The notes under the pieces: generated by a model
Told to the model about the DNA's origin: nothing
Seen by the model: only the letters and a program-made list of their open reading frames with translations
Databases searched by the model: none
Assembly: GCA_024707255.1 (NCBI GenBank)
Contig: JANQAC010000001.1
Span: forward strand, 682,001 to 746,000
Reading direction: 5' to 3'
From: Asticcacaulis sp.
GTDB lineage: Bacteria > Pseudomonadota > Alphaproteobacteria > Caulobacterales > Caulobacteraceae
DNA: 64,000 nt
Translations under genes and position numbers: made by a program
In this document: one piece after another, positions 51,377 through 60,746 of the stretch
Position numbering within the stretch: position 1 is the first letter of the stretch
Layout of the letters: each line of letters opens with the position of its first letter

Positions 51377-53614
51377 GTGAAACGTAGTTCAGGCGAATTA
51401 AAACTGCTGGCGCCCATGGCCCTGATTGTGGTCGTGGCCGTGTGTGCTTTGGTGGGCAGTCTGTGGGTATGGGCTGAACAGGCCGATCATATGTCGCGCA
51501 CCCGCGAGGAAAAACTCGTCATGCTGGGCCTGAACCAGATGGCGGACGACCATTCGCAACTGATGACACCGATCACCATCTGGGACAAGGCGGTCGAAAG
51601 CACCGCCGTCAAATATGACGAGACCTGGGTAAAGAATAATATCGGCGACTATTTCAACAATTTCCTCAATTTTGAGTCCAACCTCCTGCTGAACGACAAG
51701 GGCGAGATTGTCTTCGCCTACCAGAACGGCAAGGAGACCGATATCGCCCGCCTGGCCGGCGCCGCGCGCCAGACCAGCAGTCTGGTGGCCGGGCTGCGCC
51801 AGACCTATGAAGACCGCCGCGCTCGCGGATTACCCGCCACGACCGAAAGCAACCATACCGGCCGCCTGATGGCGATGAACGGCCATATCTATGTTGTGGG
51901 CGCCAGCCTGCTGCTTTCCGACAAAGCCGATTCCCCCTTGCTGAAATACAAGCCGTTTGTCGCCATCGGTATGCACGAACTGTCGAGCGACGAACTGATC
52001 GCGCTGTCGCAGCGTTACATGGTGTCCGATATCAGGCTGCTGCATCCCGGCCAGCCGCGCCCCAAAGGCTCGGCGCTGGTCGCCTTCAAGGATGACAATG
52101 GCAAGGTGCTGGCGGAGCTGAGCTGGATGCCGGATACGCCCGGCCATACCCTGTTCATCCGCACGCTGGGTCCGGTCCTGATGATTTCGCTTGGTCTCGG
52201 CCTGATCGCGCTCGTCCTGCTGCACCAGAGCCAGCGCGCCGCCGAGGGACTGATCGCCTCAGAAGCCAAGGCCAAGCACATGGCCCTGCACGACAACCTG
52301 ACCGGTCTGCCCAACCGCACCCTGTTCGCCGACCGCCTGAATCAGGCCACCGAGCGCCTGAAGCGCCAAGGCGGCCATGTCGCCGTCATGTGCATCGGAC
52401 TGGATCGTTTCAAGGACGTCAACGACACGCTGGGCCATCTGGCCGGCGATGAACTGATCCGCCACAATGCCGGCAAAATTACCGGCATGATCCGCTCCGG
52501 CGATACTCTGGCGCGCCTGGGCGGCGATGAGTTCGTGATTATTCAGACCGATACCGATGGCTCTTCAGCCGCGTCGCTGGCTAAGCGCATCCTCGAAGGT
52601 CTGACCGGCACGGTCAATCTCGAATCCGGCCAGGTATTCTCCTCCTGCTCGATCGGCGTGACCCTGATCGGTGATGGCGATATCGATCCCGCCGAAGCCC
52701 TGCGCCAGGCCGACCTCGCCCTCTACCGCGCCAAGGATCTCGGCCGCGGTCAGTATGCCTTCTTCGAAGTCGAGATGGACGCCACCATCAAGCTGCGCAA
52801 AACGCTGGAAACCGGCCTGCGCGAGGCGATCCATGTCGGCGATATCGATGTCGTCTACCAGCCGCAGGTCGATCACTTCGGCCATATTGTCGGTGTCGAG
52901 GCCCTGTGCCGCTGGACGCACCCGACGCGCGGCCCCGTCTCGCCGGCCTATTTCATTCCGCTGGCCGAGGAATGCGGCCTGATGAACGAACTGGGCACCC
53001 TGATCATGCGCCGCGCCATGCAGGATTCGCACCGCTGGCCGGGCCTCAAGGTCGCAGTCAACGTCTCGGCCACCCAGATGCGCAATCAGGGCTTCCTGGC
53101 CACCATCAAGGGCCTGCTGTCGGAAACGAAGACGACCGCCGAGCAGATCGAAATCGAGATTACCGAAGGCGTGCTGCTCAATGACGACAATACCACCCAG
53201 ATGGTGCTGCGCGACCTGCGTCATATGGGCTTCACCATCGCGCTCGACGATTTCGGCACCGGTTATTCGTCGCTCGGCTATCTCAGCCGCTATCCGGTCG
53301 ACAAGATCAAGATCGACCGGTCGTTCGTCTCCAACCTGGGCGTCGATCCGGAAGCCGAGGCGGTTATCCGCGCCATCGTCAAGCTCAGCAAGGCCCTGAA
53401 CCTGAATATCGTGGCCGAAGGCGTGGAAACACGCGCGCAGAAAAACATCCTGCGCCAGACGGGCTGCAATATCATCCAGGGCTACCTGTTCTCGAAGCCG
53501 GTCGCCTCAGAAGCCATTGACGAGATGATGAAGAACGAACGCAAGCTGACGATTATCGACGAAGAGGGCTACGTGGCCCCCAAGACGATCAAGATGACGC
53601 CACGGATGTCTTAA
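51377..53614 (+). CDS. CHASE4-GGDEF-EAL cyclic-di-GMP enzyme
   Basis: A 745-residue inner-membrane protein from GTG 51377 with GAGGA upstream. A membrane span at about 11-33 and another near 262-284 enclose a periplasmic CHASE4-type sensor (45-255; PITIWDKAVESTAVKYDETW). The diguanylate cyclase domain has GGDEF intact at 382-386 and the product-inhibition I-site RSGD at 373-376. The phosphodiesterase domain has EAL at 508-510 (GVEALCRW), LDDFGTGYSSLGYL and the later LNIVAEGVET and QGYLFSKP motifs. Both halves look catalytically complete, so it could make or break c-di-GMP depending on the signal. It stands alone. Confidence 0.94.
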   Translation: MKRSSGELKLLAPMALIVVVAVCALVGSLWVWAEQADHMSRTREEKLVMLGLNQMADDHSQLMTPITIWDKAVESTAVKYDETWVKNNIGDYFNNFLNFESNLLLNDKGEIVFAYQNGKETDIARLAGAARQTSSLVAGLRQTYEDRRARGLPATTESNHTGRLMAMNGHIYVVGASLLLSDKADSPLLKYKPFVAIGMHELSSDELIALSQRYMVSDIRLLHPGQPRPKGSALVAFKDDNGKVLAELSWMPDTPGHTLFIRTLGPVLMISLGLGLIALVLLHQSQRAAEGLIASEAKAKHMALHDNLTGLPNRTLFADRLNQATERLKRQGGHVAVMCIGLDRFKDVNDTLGHLAGDELIRHNAGKITGMIRSGDTLARLGGDEFVIIQTDTDGSSAASLAKRILEGLTGTVNLESGQVFSSCSIGVTLIGDGDIDPAEALRQADLALYRAKDLGRGQYAFFEVEMDATIKLRKTLETGLREAIHVGDIDVVYQPQVDHFGHIVGVEALCRWTHPTRGPVSPAYFIPLAEECGLMNELGTLIMRRAMQDSHRWPGLKVAVNVSATQMRNQGFLATIKGLLSETKTTAEQIEIEITEGVLLNDDNTTQMVLRDLRHMGFTIALDDFGTGYSSLGYLSRYPVDKIKIDRSFVSNLGVDPEAEAVIRAIVKLSKALNLNIVAEGVETRAQKNILRQTGCNIIQGYLFSKPVASEAIDEMMKNERKLTIIDEEGYVAPKTIKMTPRMS

Positions 53615-53661
53615 GACGAATAAAACGCGCTCCGACGAAAGCGGTAGCGCGAAATTACCAG

Positions 53662-53750
53662 GAATATCTGTGTGATCTGTGGATACTCTCTTTTCCAGCG
53701 CCAGGACTCGCTCGGACGTTCTTTTTGATCCACAGATTACACAGATATTC
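53662..53750. repeat. Long inverted repeat (ATCTGTGTGATCTGTGGAT type)
   Basis: Arm 53662-53684 is the reverse complement of 53728-53750 with one mismatch in 23 bases. Just outside, AGCGGTAGCG and CGTTACCGCT also face each other. It lies between the convergent GGDEF-EAL gene and ispG and probably terminates both. I have a general memory of such ATCTGTG repeats in unrelated genomes. Confidence 0.8.
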
Positions 53751-53828
53751 AAAACAACCGCACGTTACCGCTATCGTCGGTGTATCGAATAATCAGGTTT
53801 GTCCGCTTCGCGCGGAATACCCCCCGAG

Positions 53829-54944
53829 CTACAGCTTCTCCGCGTGGGCCTCAACCAGCTCGACGATATGTTCGATCATGTCGGCATTGCTGAGCTTGTG
53901 ATCGGGCTTGCCGGCCAGGTAAACCATGCCGGCCCCCGCGCCGCCGCCGGTAAAGCCGATATCGGTATAGAGTGCCTCGCCCGGACCATTGACCACGCAG
54001 CCGATGATCGACAGCGACATCGGCTTAGCGATATGGGCCAGGCGCTCTTCCAGCTTCGCCACCGTATCGATGACATTGAAGCCCTGGCGCGCACAGCTTG
54101 GACAGGCAATGATATTGACGCCGCGATGGCGCAGGCCCAGCGATTTCAGCAGGTCGAAACCAACCTTGATCTCTTCCACCGGATCGGCGGCCAGCGACAC
54201 GCGCAGGGTATCGCCAATACCCGCCCACAGCAGGTTGCCGAGACCGATGGCTGACTTGATCGTGCCGGTACGCAACGGCCCCGCCTCGGTCACGCCGATA
54301 TGCAGCGGGCAATCGATGGCGTCGGCAAGCGCCGTGTAGGCGGCGACCGTCAGGAAAACATCCGACGCCTTCACCGATATCTTGAACTCGTGAAAATCGT
54401 GGTCGCGCAGGATATTGGCGTGGAACAGCGCACTCTCGACCATGGCTTCCGGGCACGGCTCGCCGTACTTTTCCATCAGATCCTTTTCCAGCGAACCGGC
54501 ATTGACGCCGATGCGCATGGAGCAGCCATAATCCTTGGCAGCCTGGATCACTTCCTTCACGCGATCGGGCGAGCCGATATTGCCGGGATTGATGCGCAGG
54601 CAGGCGGCGCCCGCCTTGGCGGCCTCGATGGCGCGCTTGTAGTGGAAATGGATGTCGGCCACGATCGGCACATTGGCGTTGTCGACGATCGTCTTCAGAG
54701 CCGCCGTGGAATCGACGTCTGGGCACGAGACGCGCACGATATCGGCGCCCGCCTCCTCCATGGCCGCAATCTGGCGCAGGGTGGCCTGGGCATCTGAGGT
54801 CAGGGTGTTGGTCATGGACTGCACGCTGATCGGTGCATCACCGCCGACGGCCACCTTGCCCACCATGATCTTGCGGCTCGGCCGGCGCTGGATCATCCGC
54901 CAGGGGCGAACGTGTGTATGGTCGTGAGGCTGGTGGGTGTCCAT
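53829..54944 (-). CDS. ispG: 4-hydroxy-3-methylbut-2-enyl-diphosphate synthase IspG
   Basis: A 371-residue iron-sulfur enzyme of the MEP isoprenoid pathway (formerly GcpE). The TIM-barrel part has [29 protein letters not shown] and [10 protein letters not shown]. The 4Fe-4S ligands are Cys281 and Cys284 ([10 protein letters not shown]) and Cys316 ([13 protein letters not shown]), with Glu323 as the fourth expected ligand. It is preceded on the same strand by a RodZ-like gene, an order also known from E. coli (rodZ-ispG), with 80 bp between. Essential in organisms without the mevalonate pathway. Confidence 0.97.
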   Translation of the reverse strand: MDTHQPHDHTHVRPWRMIQRRPSRKIMVGKVAVGGDAPISVQSMTNTLTSDAQATLRQIAAMEEAGADIVRVSCPDVDSTAALKTIVDNANVPIVADIHFHYKRAIEAAKAGAACLRINPGNIGSPDRVKEVIQAAKDYGCSMRIGVNAGSLEKDLMEKYGEPCPEAMVESALFHANILRDHDFHEFKISVKASDVFLTVAAYTALADAIDCPLHIGVTEAGPLRTGTIKSAIGLGNLLWAGIGDTLRVSLAADPVEEIKVGFDLLKSLGLRHRGVNIIACPSCARQGFNVIDTVAKLEERLAHIAKPMSLSIIGCVVNGPGEALYTDIGFTGGGAGAGMVYLAGKPDHKLSNADMIEHIVELVEAHAEKL

Positions 54945-55024
54945 TGGAACTCTGGGCTATACCGAAAACACACCCCATATATCAGGATGCGGGTCGTTCG
55001 TCACAACCGGAATTTCAAATAATA

Positions 55025-56224
55025 TTACTGGCTGTCCGGCTCAGTCGCGGGAGAGCTTTCGGGCGCCGCCGCCCGCTGGCTGGGCAGGTAAGGGATCGGC
55101 CCGTTCGGCTTCTCCGCCGTCAGCGGGGCGATCGGCGCAGAGGTGGCGCGCGGTGCGCCCGCCAGTTCACCTGCCTGGGCCTGTTTCTGGTCGAGCGCAT
55201 CGGAAAGCTGGGCGGCCCGCGCATTGATGCGGCCGACAGGAGTGACCGCGCTTTCCAGCGTCCCGGCATATTCGCCGTTATAATACATCTCGAAGGCCGA
55301 AACATCGGACACATCAATCAGCAGGTTTTGCTGATCGGTTTCCGGCAGGCGGTAGGCTTCGCCGGCACCGATGGAATGGGCGAAATAGACCGTGCCGTTC
55401 GCCGGATCGCGCACCACCAGATTGACCGTCTTGGTGGCCTGGATGGTCACCGCGGAATTTTCCGGGGCCGCACCATAGACCGCGCCGCGCGGATTGAACG
55501 CCTTGCGCATCTGCAGCACGTCACTGACAGGCACCGGCGCGGCGGAATTGGCGTTTCGCGCGGCCTCGATGGAGGCGAAGCCTTCTTCAAGCCCTGGGGT
55601 CACATAGGGCACCGGCACGTCCTGATCGCGCGGCGCCGGCTGCGGCTGCGAAACGAAGATGGCCCCGTTCAGCATGTTGGGGACACCCGCCGCCCACGAC
55701 GAATTGCCGAACTGCGCCTCATGGCTGCTATTGCCGAACCTGATGCTGGGCTGGCGCTGCACTACGTTCCAGATGACGATCGCCGCCACCAGACTGGCCG
55801 CAGCGCCGATATAGAGACGGTAATTGGGCTTGTTGACATCATCGAGCGACGCGCCCGATGGTGCGTGAAGCTTGGTGGCCGCGGGAGAGACCTCGCGCTT
55901 GTACATATCCGCCAGGGTTTCCTCGTCCAGGCCCAGCGCTTTTGCATAGGCTTTGACATAGCCGATGGCGAAGGCGCGCGGCGGCAGTACGTCATAGGCG
56001 GCCTGCTCGAAGGCTTCGAGATAGGCGCGCCGCACGCGCGTCATTTCCGAAACCTCGGCGAGCGAAAGCCCCTGCGCCTCGCGTGTCTTTTTCAGGATTT
56101 CGGCCAGATCGAAGCGATCGGGCAGCCGGCCATCGGTCGTGCCCTTGAAGGCGGAATTCGCCTCACCGCGATAGAGGCCCTGATAAGGCTCATCCTCGAT
56201 GATATTGGGCTCGGTCGTACTCAT
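55025..56224 (-). CDS. rodZ: RodZ-like helix-turn-helix membrane protein
   Basis: A 399-residue protein from ATG 56224, with AGGACAGTT upstream. The cytoplasmic N-terminal HTH_25 domain is at about 35-105 (EILKKTREAQGLSLAEVSEM, LPPRAFAIGYVKAYAKALGL). A membrane span follows near 135-155 (IGAAASLVAAIVIWNVV). The periplasmic part ends with a DUF4115-like beta domain (YRLPETDQQNLLIDVSDVSA) and a Pro/Ala-rich tail. RodZ links MreB to the membrane in rod-shaped cells; the gene order rodZ-ispG supports the assignment. The symbol is by family and context. A frame extending to 56287 is not used. Confidence 0.85.
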   Translation of the reverse strand: MSTTEPNIIEDEPYQGLYRGEANSAFKGTTDGRLPDRFDLAEILKKTREAQGLSLAEVSEMTRVRRAYLEAFEQAAYDVLPPRAFAIGYVKAYAKALGLDEETLADMYKREVSPAATKLHAPSGASLDDVNKPNYRLYIGAAASLVAAIVIWNVVQRQPSIRFGNSSHEAQFGNSSWAAGVPNMLNGAIFVSQPQPAPRDQDVPVPYVTPGLEEGFASIEAARNANSAAPVPVSDVLQMRKAFNPRGAVYGAAPENSAVTIQATKTVNLVVRDPANGTVYFAHSIGAGEAYRLPETDQQNLLIDVSDVSAFEMYYNGEYAGTLESAVTPVGRINARAAQLSDALDQKQAQAGELAGAPRATSAPIAPLTAEKPNGPIPYLPSQRAAAPESSPATEPDSQ

Positions 56225-56387
56225 AACTGTCCTGTGGTGGCGTTGCGCGACCAAACCATAGGCGGGCACAATAATCAACTCGGACATGGCCTATGGCCGC
56301 GCCCCGGTAACGCAATTTTTGGTGTTTGATATCAATGTGAACTCGGTTATGAACAACCCCTCTTTGGCTTTATCTGGATATGCCCCA

Positions 56388-56801
56388 ATGCCCGCAGCCT
56401 TCGATGATCTCTATATCGGCCAGAGTGTTTCCATTGGCGCGGCGGTCATTTCCGAAGAGGAACTGGCCGCGTTCTGCAAGTCCTATGCGCCGACCTGGGA
56501 TGTCAATGACGGCGTGCCGGACGCGCTGATCTTCGCCCTGTGGTCCAAGCTGGAAACCGAAGCCGCCTCGCACTGGCCGCAGACCAAGCGCCTGGCGGTC
56601 GATGCCCTGCGCTGGTCGCGCAATCCGCCGCCGGGTGAACTGCTGCGCGGCCGCCTGACCGTGATGGGCAAGGATGCCGTGGGCGATACAAAGGGTGTGG
56701 TCATTGCCCAGAATGACGTGCTCGATGAAGCCGGCCGGCTGGTCTTTTCCTGTCTGACCCGCTCGGTATTCCAGCGCCTGCCCAAGGCGCCGATTGATTA
56801 G
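56388..56801 (+). CDS. MaoC-like hotdog-fold protein
   Basis: A 137-residue protein from ATG 56388 (MPAAFDDLYIGQSVSIGAAV), with EEELAAFCKSYAPTWDVNDG next, the opening of MaoC-type acyl dehydratases. Downstream: LLRGRLTVMGKDAVGDTKGV and DEAGRLVFSCLTRSVF. The hydratase Asp-His dyad of true MaoC enzymes (DxNPxH) is not clear: the corresponding place reads DVNDGVPDA. Activity is therefore doubtful and it may bind acyl-CoA only. The frame is open from 56286 with other possible starts (56349), so the N-terminus is uncertain. It is divergent from rodZ. Confidence 0.6.
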   Translation: MPAAFDDLYIGQSVSIGAAVISEEELAAFCKSYAPTWDVNDGVPDALIFALWSKLETEAASHWPQTKRLAVDALRWSRNPPPGELLRGRLTVMGKDAVGDTKGVVIAQNDVLDEAGRLVFSCLTRSVFQRLPKAPID

Positions 56802-56826
56802 GCTGGTCGCCGGTTAAAAGGCGACG

Positions 56827-56906
56827 AACCACGAATGAACACGAATACACACGAATAAATAGGGAACTGGTCGTTCATTCGTGTGAATTCGTGTCCATTC
56901 GTGGTT
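56827..56906. repeat. Long inverted repeat (CACGAAT units)
   Basis: Arm 56827-56856 is the reverse complement of 56877-56906 with two mismatches in 30 bases. Each arm is itself three copies of a CACGAAT-like unit spaced about ten bases apart (AACCACGAATGAACACGAAT). It lies between convergent genes, just before a standard terminator. Confidence 0.85.
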
Positions 56907-56933
56907 TCAAACTCTTCCAAATAACAGTCAAAA

Positions 56934-56961
56934 AAAGCTCCGGCCTTGCGACCGGAGCTTT
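56934..56961. terminator. Bidirectional rho-independent terminator after sapC
   Basis: AAAGCTCCGG (56934-56943) pairs with CCGGAGCTTT (56952-56961). The minus strand carries T7 directly after it, so it ends sapC strongly; the plus strand has a weaker T tract. Confidence 0.85.
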
Positions 56962-56985
56962 CTCATTTTCACAAAGCCATAGAGC

Positions 56986-57780
56986 TTAGTTAGCGTTAGC
57001 GGCCGGTTGGGCATTGTTGCGCTCGATCGTCATGGCGATCAGCTTATCCCAGGCCAGCAGCGAGTTCAGGTGCGCGTAGATGTGCGTCAGCGCACCGTTG
57101 TCGCGCAGTTCGACGAGCTTGTCGCCGGACAGTTCGCCCAGCTTCTTTTCATCGACAGCGAAATATTCGGCGATCTTTTGCGGCTCACCCGGCGTGCCGT
57201 CCGGATTTTGCGGACGATAGAGGGTTTCGCGCGCGGCCAGCAGGTCCAGTTCACGCAGCAGGCCAACAAAGCTTTCGGTACGGCGGCGCTCGTTTTCAAA
57301 GTCCGAGCAGAACTGCATGGCGTTCTCGACGTAAGGCGTGGCCTTGCCGGCTTCGAAGAACGGCACATCGGGGTTCGACTTGGCCACCATGGCGGCGCCG
57401 GTATCGACGCACAGGATCATGCGCTCCTGGCCTTCGTCATTGGCGAAGACGAACGGATAGCGGCGGGCGAAGGCCGGCAGGTAGCTGTCGGACTTGAAGA
57501 CACCTTCCGGCGACACGAAGACGTTCTGGCCGGCCGAAAGCCCCATGGCCGCGACCGGCATGTAGTTTTCGCCGATGAAGACGATCGGGAAGCTCAAGGA
57601 AGCGGCCGGAAATTCGGCCACGGTCAGCGGCACGACATTGGTTTCGGCGACGAAGGCGTGCGGCGCCGGGATCGACTTGATACCCATATTGGCGTGCGCT
57701 TCGGGGCTCAGCGGCTCCGGGGATTTGTAGAAAAGGACGTTTCCGGTGAGCGTCGCATCGTTGGTTTGTTCTTGTGCCAT
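56986..57780 (-). CDS. SapC-family protein
   Basis: A 264-residue protein of the SapC family: FVAETNVVPLTVAEFPAASL, FPIVFIGENYMPVAAMGLS, SYLPAFARRYPFVFANDEGQ and the closing ELRDNGALTHIYAHLNSLLA. The name comes from S-layer secretion work in Campylobacter, but in Caulobacterales such genes often sit beside TonB-dependent receptors, as here (the receptor gene is 143 bp upstream on the same strand). No signal peptide is visible, so it is probably cytoplasmic. Function is unknown. Confidence 0.85.
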   Translation of the reverse strand: MAQEQTNDATLTGNVLFYKSPEPLSPEAHANMGIKSIPAPHAFVAETNVVPLTVAEFPAASLSFPIVFIGENYMPVAAMGLSAGQNVFVSPEGVFKSDSYLPAFARRYPFVFANDEGQERMILCVDTGAAMVAKSNPDVPFFEAGKATPYVENAMQFCSDFENERRRTESFVGLLRELDLLAARETLYRPQNPDGTPGEPQKIAEYFAVDEKKLGELSGDKLVELRDNGALTHIYAHLNSLLAWDKLIAMTIERNNAQPAANAN

Positions 57781-57923
57781 GGTCGCTTTAAAGAAGGTTA
57801 GAAGAAAAAAGGAGCTTCGCTTCTAGCGCAACCCTTTGCTTCCGGCAAGCGCCGTGACGGTTTGCGGGAAACACCCGCCGGCTTTTCAGCTTCCGGCGGG
57901 TGTCTGTACCATTTTGGAGCGGA

Positions 57924-59927
57924 TTAGAAGTTATAAACCAGCCCCACGCGCAGGTTGCGGCCGGGATCGACCACCGCGTCCTTGGTGCTGCTGGTCGCCT
58001 CACGCATCTCGACATCGCCGATATTGCGCACCTCGGCGAACAGCGAGGTATCGGGCCTGATCTTGTACGAGGTGAAGATATTGGCCGTGACATAGCCGTC
58101 TGTCGGCGTCTCGAAGGCCGCCAGGCGCTCCTTACGGGCGTCAACACCGCGTACTTCAAAGTAGGAATCCCACTTGCCGCCCTTGCTTTCCAGCTTGAGC
58201 GTCAGGGCCTGCGGCGGTATGCGCACGATCGGCCCGATACTCGTCTGGCCATGGACATAATCGTAAGCGACATCGAACGCGATGGCTTGAGAGCCGAGCG
58301 CGAACAACTTGGTATTGGCCTCTATTTCCACACCATAGAGATCGGCATTGGTTTGAACATACTGGAAGACGGGCAGGTCATCCTGCATGGCACCTGTGGG
58401 CCGCAGGTCGATGAAATTGTCGAAATGACTGGTATAGACATGGGCGTCGATGGCGAAGCGATTGTCGTGGTCGACCAGCACATGGCCTGTCAGTTCGAGC
58501 GAATAACCGATCTCCGTGCGGAAAGCCGGGTCGCCGATGATGAACTGACCGGTGCCGCCATGCGGCCCATTGGCCAGCAGTTCGACATCCGACGGCGCGC
58601 GCTCGGAGCGGGTCAGGCTGAGACCAACAAAACTGTGGTCTGAAGGGCGGTAGAAACCGCCAAGCGAGGCCGACAGGGTGTTGAAATCCTTGTCATAAGA
58701 TGTTGCCGCGGAGGTCAGATGCGTGTCATCGACCCGCGCCCCGCCCTCCAGGCCCCAGGGGCCATCATCATAGCGATATTGCGCAAAAACACCGGCTTGC
58801 TTGGTGGTGGTCGATGGCACAAAGGCTTCCTCGCCGATCGCCTCGAAATCACGCTTCAGGCCCGATAGCCCGACCGTGCCGCTCCACTTACCCTGGCCGT
58901 CACGGATCAGGGCGGTGCGGAATTCGCTGCCTTTCGAGAGGAACTGCGTCCCTGGCGTACCGCCTTCAATCTCGGCATGGTCATAGTCGGAATAACCGGC
59001 CGAAGCATCGAGGCGGTTGAAGCCCGCCCAGTTCAGGTTGAACGATCCGCGCGCGTCCCAGCGTTTCTGGTGCAGGTCTATAGACACATCGGAATCAATG
59101 GCGGTGCCGTAGAGGTAATCGGTGGTCTTGTAGCTCAGGCCGACATAGCCGAAATCACCGACATAGCTGACACCGGCCCCGACATTCTTCATATCCTGGA
59201 AAGAATTGTGCTGCTTGTCGCTGGTATCGACCGGCAGGCCGTTGGCCTCGGTATAGGCCAGGGTCTCGGCCGGCACCGGGATGCTGTAATCCGAGGTCTT
59301 GTGTCGGAAGGCATCGAAGGTGAAGACCCACGGCCCCTTACCCGCCTTGATATCGAATGCCCCCTGAAGCCCCTGATCGACCGACGAGGCTTGCACCGTG
59401 GCCGTGCCTTCATAGCCTTTTGCCGGCGCCACAGCGGGGATGCGGTCATCGATCACATTAACAATCCCGCCGATGGCGTTGCCGCCATAGGCGAGCGCGG
59501 AAGGTCCGCGCAACACCTCGATGCGCTTCGCCTCGGTCGGCGATGACGGCACGGCATGGTCCGGCGACAGGGCCGACACATCAACCACCCCCATGCCGTT
59601 ATTGAGCACCAGCACGCGGAAGCCATCCAGCCCGCGGATCATCGGACGGCTGGCGCCCGGCGCGAAGCTGGAGGAGCGAATACCCGGCAGATAGGCCAGC
59701 ATGTCGCCTAAGCCCGCCGCCGGCTTCTGATCGATCTGCTCGCGGGTCAGGATATCGACATGCGACATCAGCGCGTCCTTGGAAATCCGGTAACCGGAGC
59801 CCGTCACAACCACTTCTGTGGGCTTGTCATCGGTGGCCGGCGCCGGATCATCGGCACGCGCTACGCCGGCAATGGTCAGGGCGATCAGGGACAGGCTGGC
59901 GAAAAGGGCGGATTTCGGGAAAGACAT
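57924..59927 (-). CDS. znuD: TonB-dependent outer-membrane receptor, probably zinc uptake (ZnuD-like)
   Basis: A 667-residue receptor with a signal peptide (cleaved after VARA near residue 25). The plug domain is at about 38-150 (TEVVVTGSGYRISKDALMSH, GDMLAYLPGIRSSSFAPGAS, RIEVLRGPSALAYGGNAIGG). A 22-strand barrel ends with the aromatic terminus (NLRVGLVYNF). Zinc as substrate is inferred from two Zur-type palindromes between it and a divergent zur gene. A TonB box-like stretch (PTEVVVTG) is present. The His-rich loop known from some ZnuD proteins is not seen; only short motifs such as HKTSDY and SDYDHAEIEG are present. The symbol is by context. Confidence 0.82.
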   Translation of the reverse strand: MSFPKSALFASLSLIALTIAGVARADDPAPATDDKPTEVVVTGSGYRISKDALMSHVDILTREQIDQKPAAGLGDMLAYLPGIRSSSFAPGASRPMIRGLDGFRVLVLNNGMGVVDVSALSPDHAVPSSPTEAKRIEVLRGPSALAYGGNAIGGIVNVIDDRIPAVAPAKGYEGTATVQASSVDQGLQGAFDIKAGKGPWVFTFDAFRHKTSDYSIPVPAETLAYTEANGLPVDTSDKQHNSFQDMKNVGAGVSYVGDFGYVGLSYKTTDYLYGTAIDSDVSIDLHQKRWDARGSFNLNWAGFNRLDASAGYSDYDHAEIEGGTPGTQFLSKGSEFRTALIRDGQGKWSGTVGLSGLKRDFEAIGEEAFVPSTTTKQAGVFAQYRYDDGPWGLEGGARVDDTHLTSAATSYDKDFNTLSASLGGFYRPSDHSFVGLSLTRSERAPSDVELLANGPHGGTGQFIIGDPAFRTEIGYSLELTGHVLVDHDNRFAIDAHVYTSHFDNFIDLRPTGAMQDDLPVFQYVQTNADLYGVEIEANTKLFALGSQAIAFDVAYDYVHGQTSIGPIVRIPPQALTLKLESKGGKWDSYFEVRGVDARKERLAAFETPTDGYVTANIFTSYKIRPDTSLFAEVRNIGDVEMREATSSTKDAVVDPGRNLRVGLVYNF

Positions 59928-59962
59928 GGATACCTCAGATTATTGCGCTGCGGTATTTGTTA

Positions 59963-59977
59963 TGTAATAATATTACA
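59963..59977. promoter_or_regulatory. Zur box 1 (perfect palindrome)
   Basis: TGTAATAATATTACA is a perfect 15-base inverted repeat 36 bases before the receptor start. The AT-rich TGTNATA...TATNACA form fits Zur boxes of proteobacteria. The regulator gene next to it supports this reading. Confidence 0.75.
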
Positions 59978-59992
59978 CGAGTCAAGCGCGAA

Positions 59993-60007
59993 TGTTATAT
60001 TATTACA
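59993..60007. promoter_or_regulatory. Zur box 2
   Basis: TGTTATATTATTACA is a near-perfect inverted repeat of the same type as box 1, centred 30 bases from it (about three helical turns) and 49 bases before the zur start. The pair allows repression of both divergent genes. Confidence 0.7.
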
Positions 60008-60055
60008 CTTTGTGCGCCGCTTGCGAAATCGGCCGAGTCCTCTTACCTTCTGCGT

Positions 60056-60541
60056 ATGAGCCATGCCTGCGCACACACCCACGATCACGACCATGCCCCG
60101 ACGCCCGATGCCCGCGCGGCACGGCTTGAGGCAGCGCAGGCGCTTTGTACCGATTCCGGCGAGCGCATGACCTCCTCACGCCTGCGCACCTATGAGCTGA
60201 TCCTGGAAGCTAACGGGCCTATCAAGGCTTACGATGTGATCGACCGCTTTCACCCCGAAGGTGCCGCCAAGCCGCCGACCGTTTACCGCGCCCTGTCCTT
60301 CCTCGAACAGATGGGCCTGATCCACCGCATCGAGAGCCTGAACGCCTTTGTCGCCTGCGATACGCAGGACCATAAGCATACAGCCGGCTTCCTGCTGTGC
60401 GAATGCTGCGGCCAGAGCGAGGAAATCGTCATTCCCAATGTGGCAGATGTGGAAACCCGCGCCGCCAAAACCGGCTTCAGGGTCAACCATATCACCCTTG
60501 AAGCGCGCGGCCTGTGCCAGGCGTGCCAAACAGACCATTGA
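60056..60541 (+). CDS. zur: Zinc uptake regulator Zur (Fur family)
   Basis: A 161-residue repressor from ATG 60056. It starts with a His-rich stretch (MSHACAHTHDHDHAP) seen in many alphaproteobacterial Zur proteins. The winged helix contains MTSSRLRTYELILEANG and PPTVYRALSFLEQMGLIHRI. Structural zinc ligands are in LCECCGQSEE and the closing CQAC. Regulatory ligands are around the DTQDHKHTAGF segment. It is divergent from the TonB receptor, with two matching operators between them, so it probably represses the receptor and itself when zinc is sufficient. A longer frame from 59957 runs through the operators and is rejected. Confidence 0.9.
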   Translation: MSHACAHTHDHDHAPTPDARAARLEAAQALCTDSGERMTSSRLRTYELILEANGPIKAYDVIDRFHPEGAAKPPTVYRALSFLEQMGLIHRIESLNAFVACDTQDHKHTAGFLLCECCGQSEEIVIPNVADVETRAAKTGFRVNHITLEARGLCQACQTDH

Positions 60542-60746
60542 GGGTAACCACTGACTGTCGCAGTTCGCGCCAGACAGTCAGCCTGACAACATAAAAAAGC
60601 GTGATCGCGTTCCGCCCAAAGCTTAAATTTACCCAACGGTCTTGCCACGGCGCGCGCACTGATTCACAAGGCGGGTGAGATCACGAAATCGCCGTTATGC
60701 GATTCTGCACGGGTCACCCTTTTCGAAAAAGCGCTTCAAGGCCGCC

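Noticed and set aside
56827..56906. A small CRISPR-like array of CACGAAT units
   Set aside because: Units are only seven bases with three-base gaps, arranged as an inverted repeat, with no spacers of equal length and no cas genes in the window.
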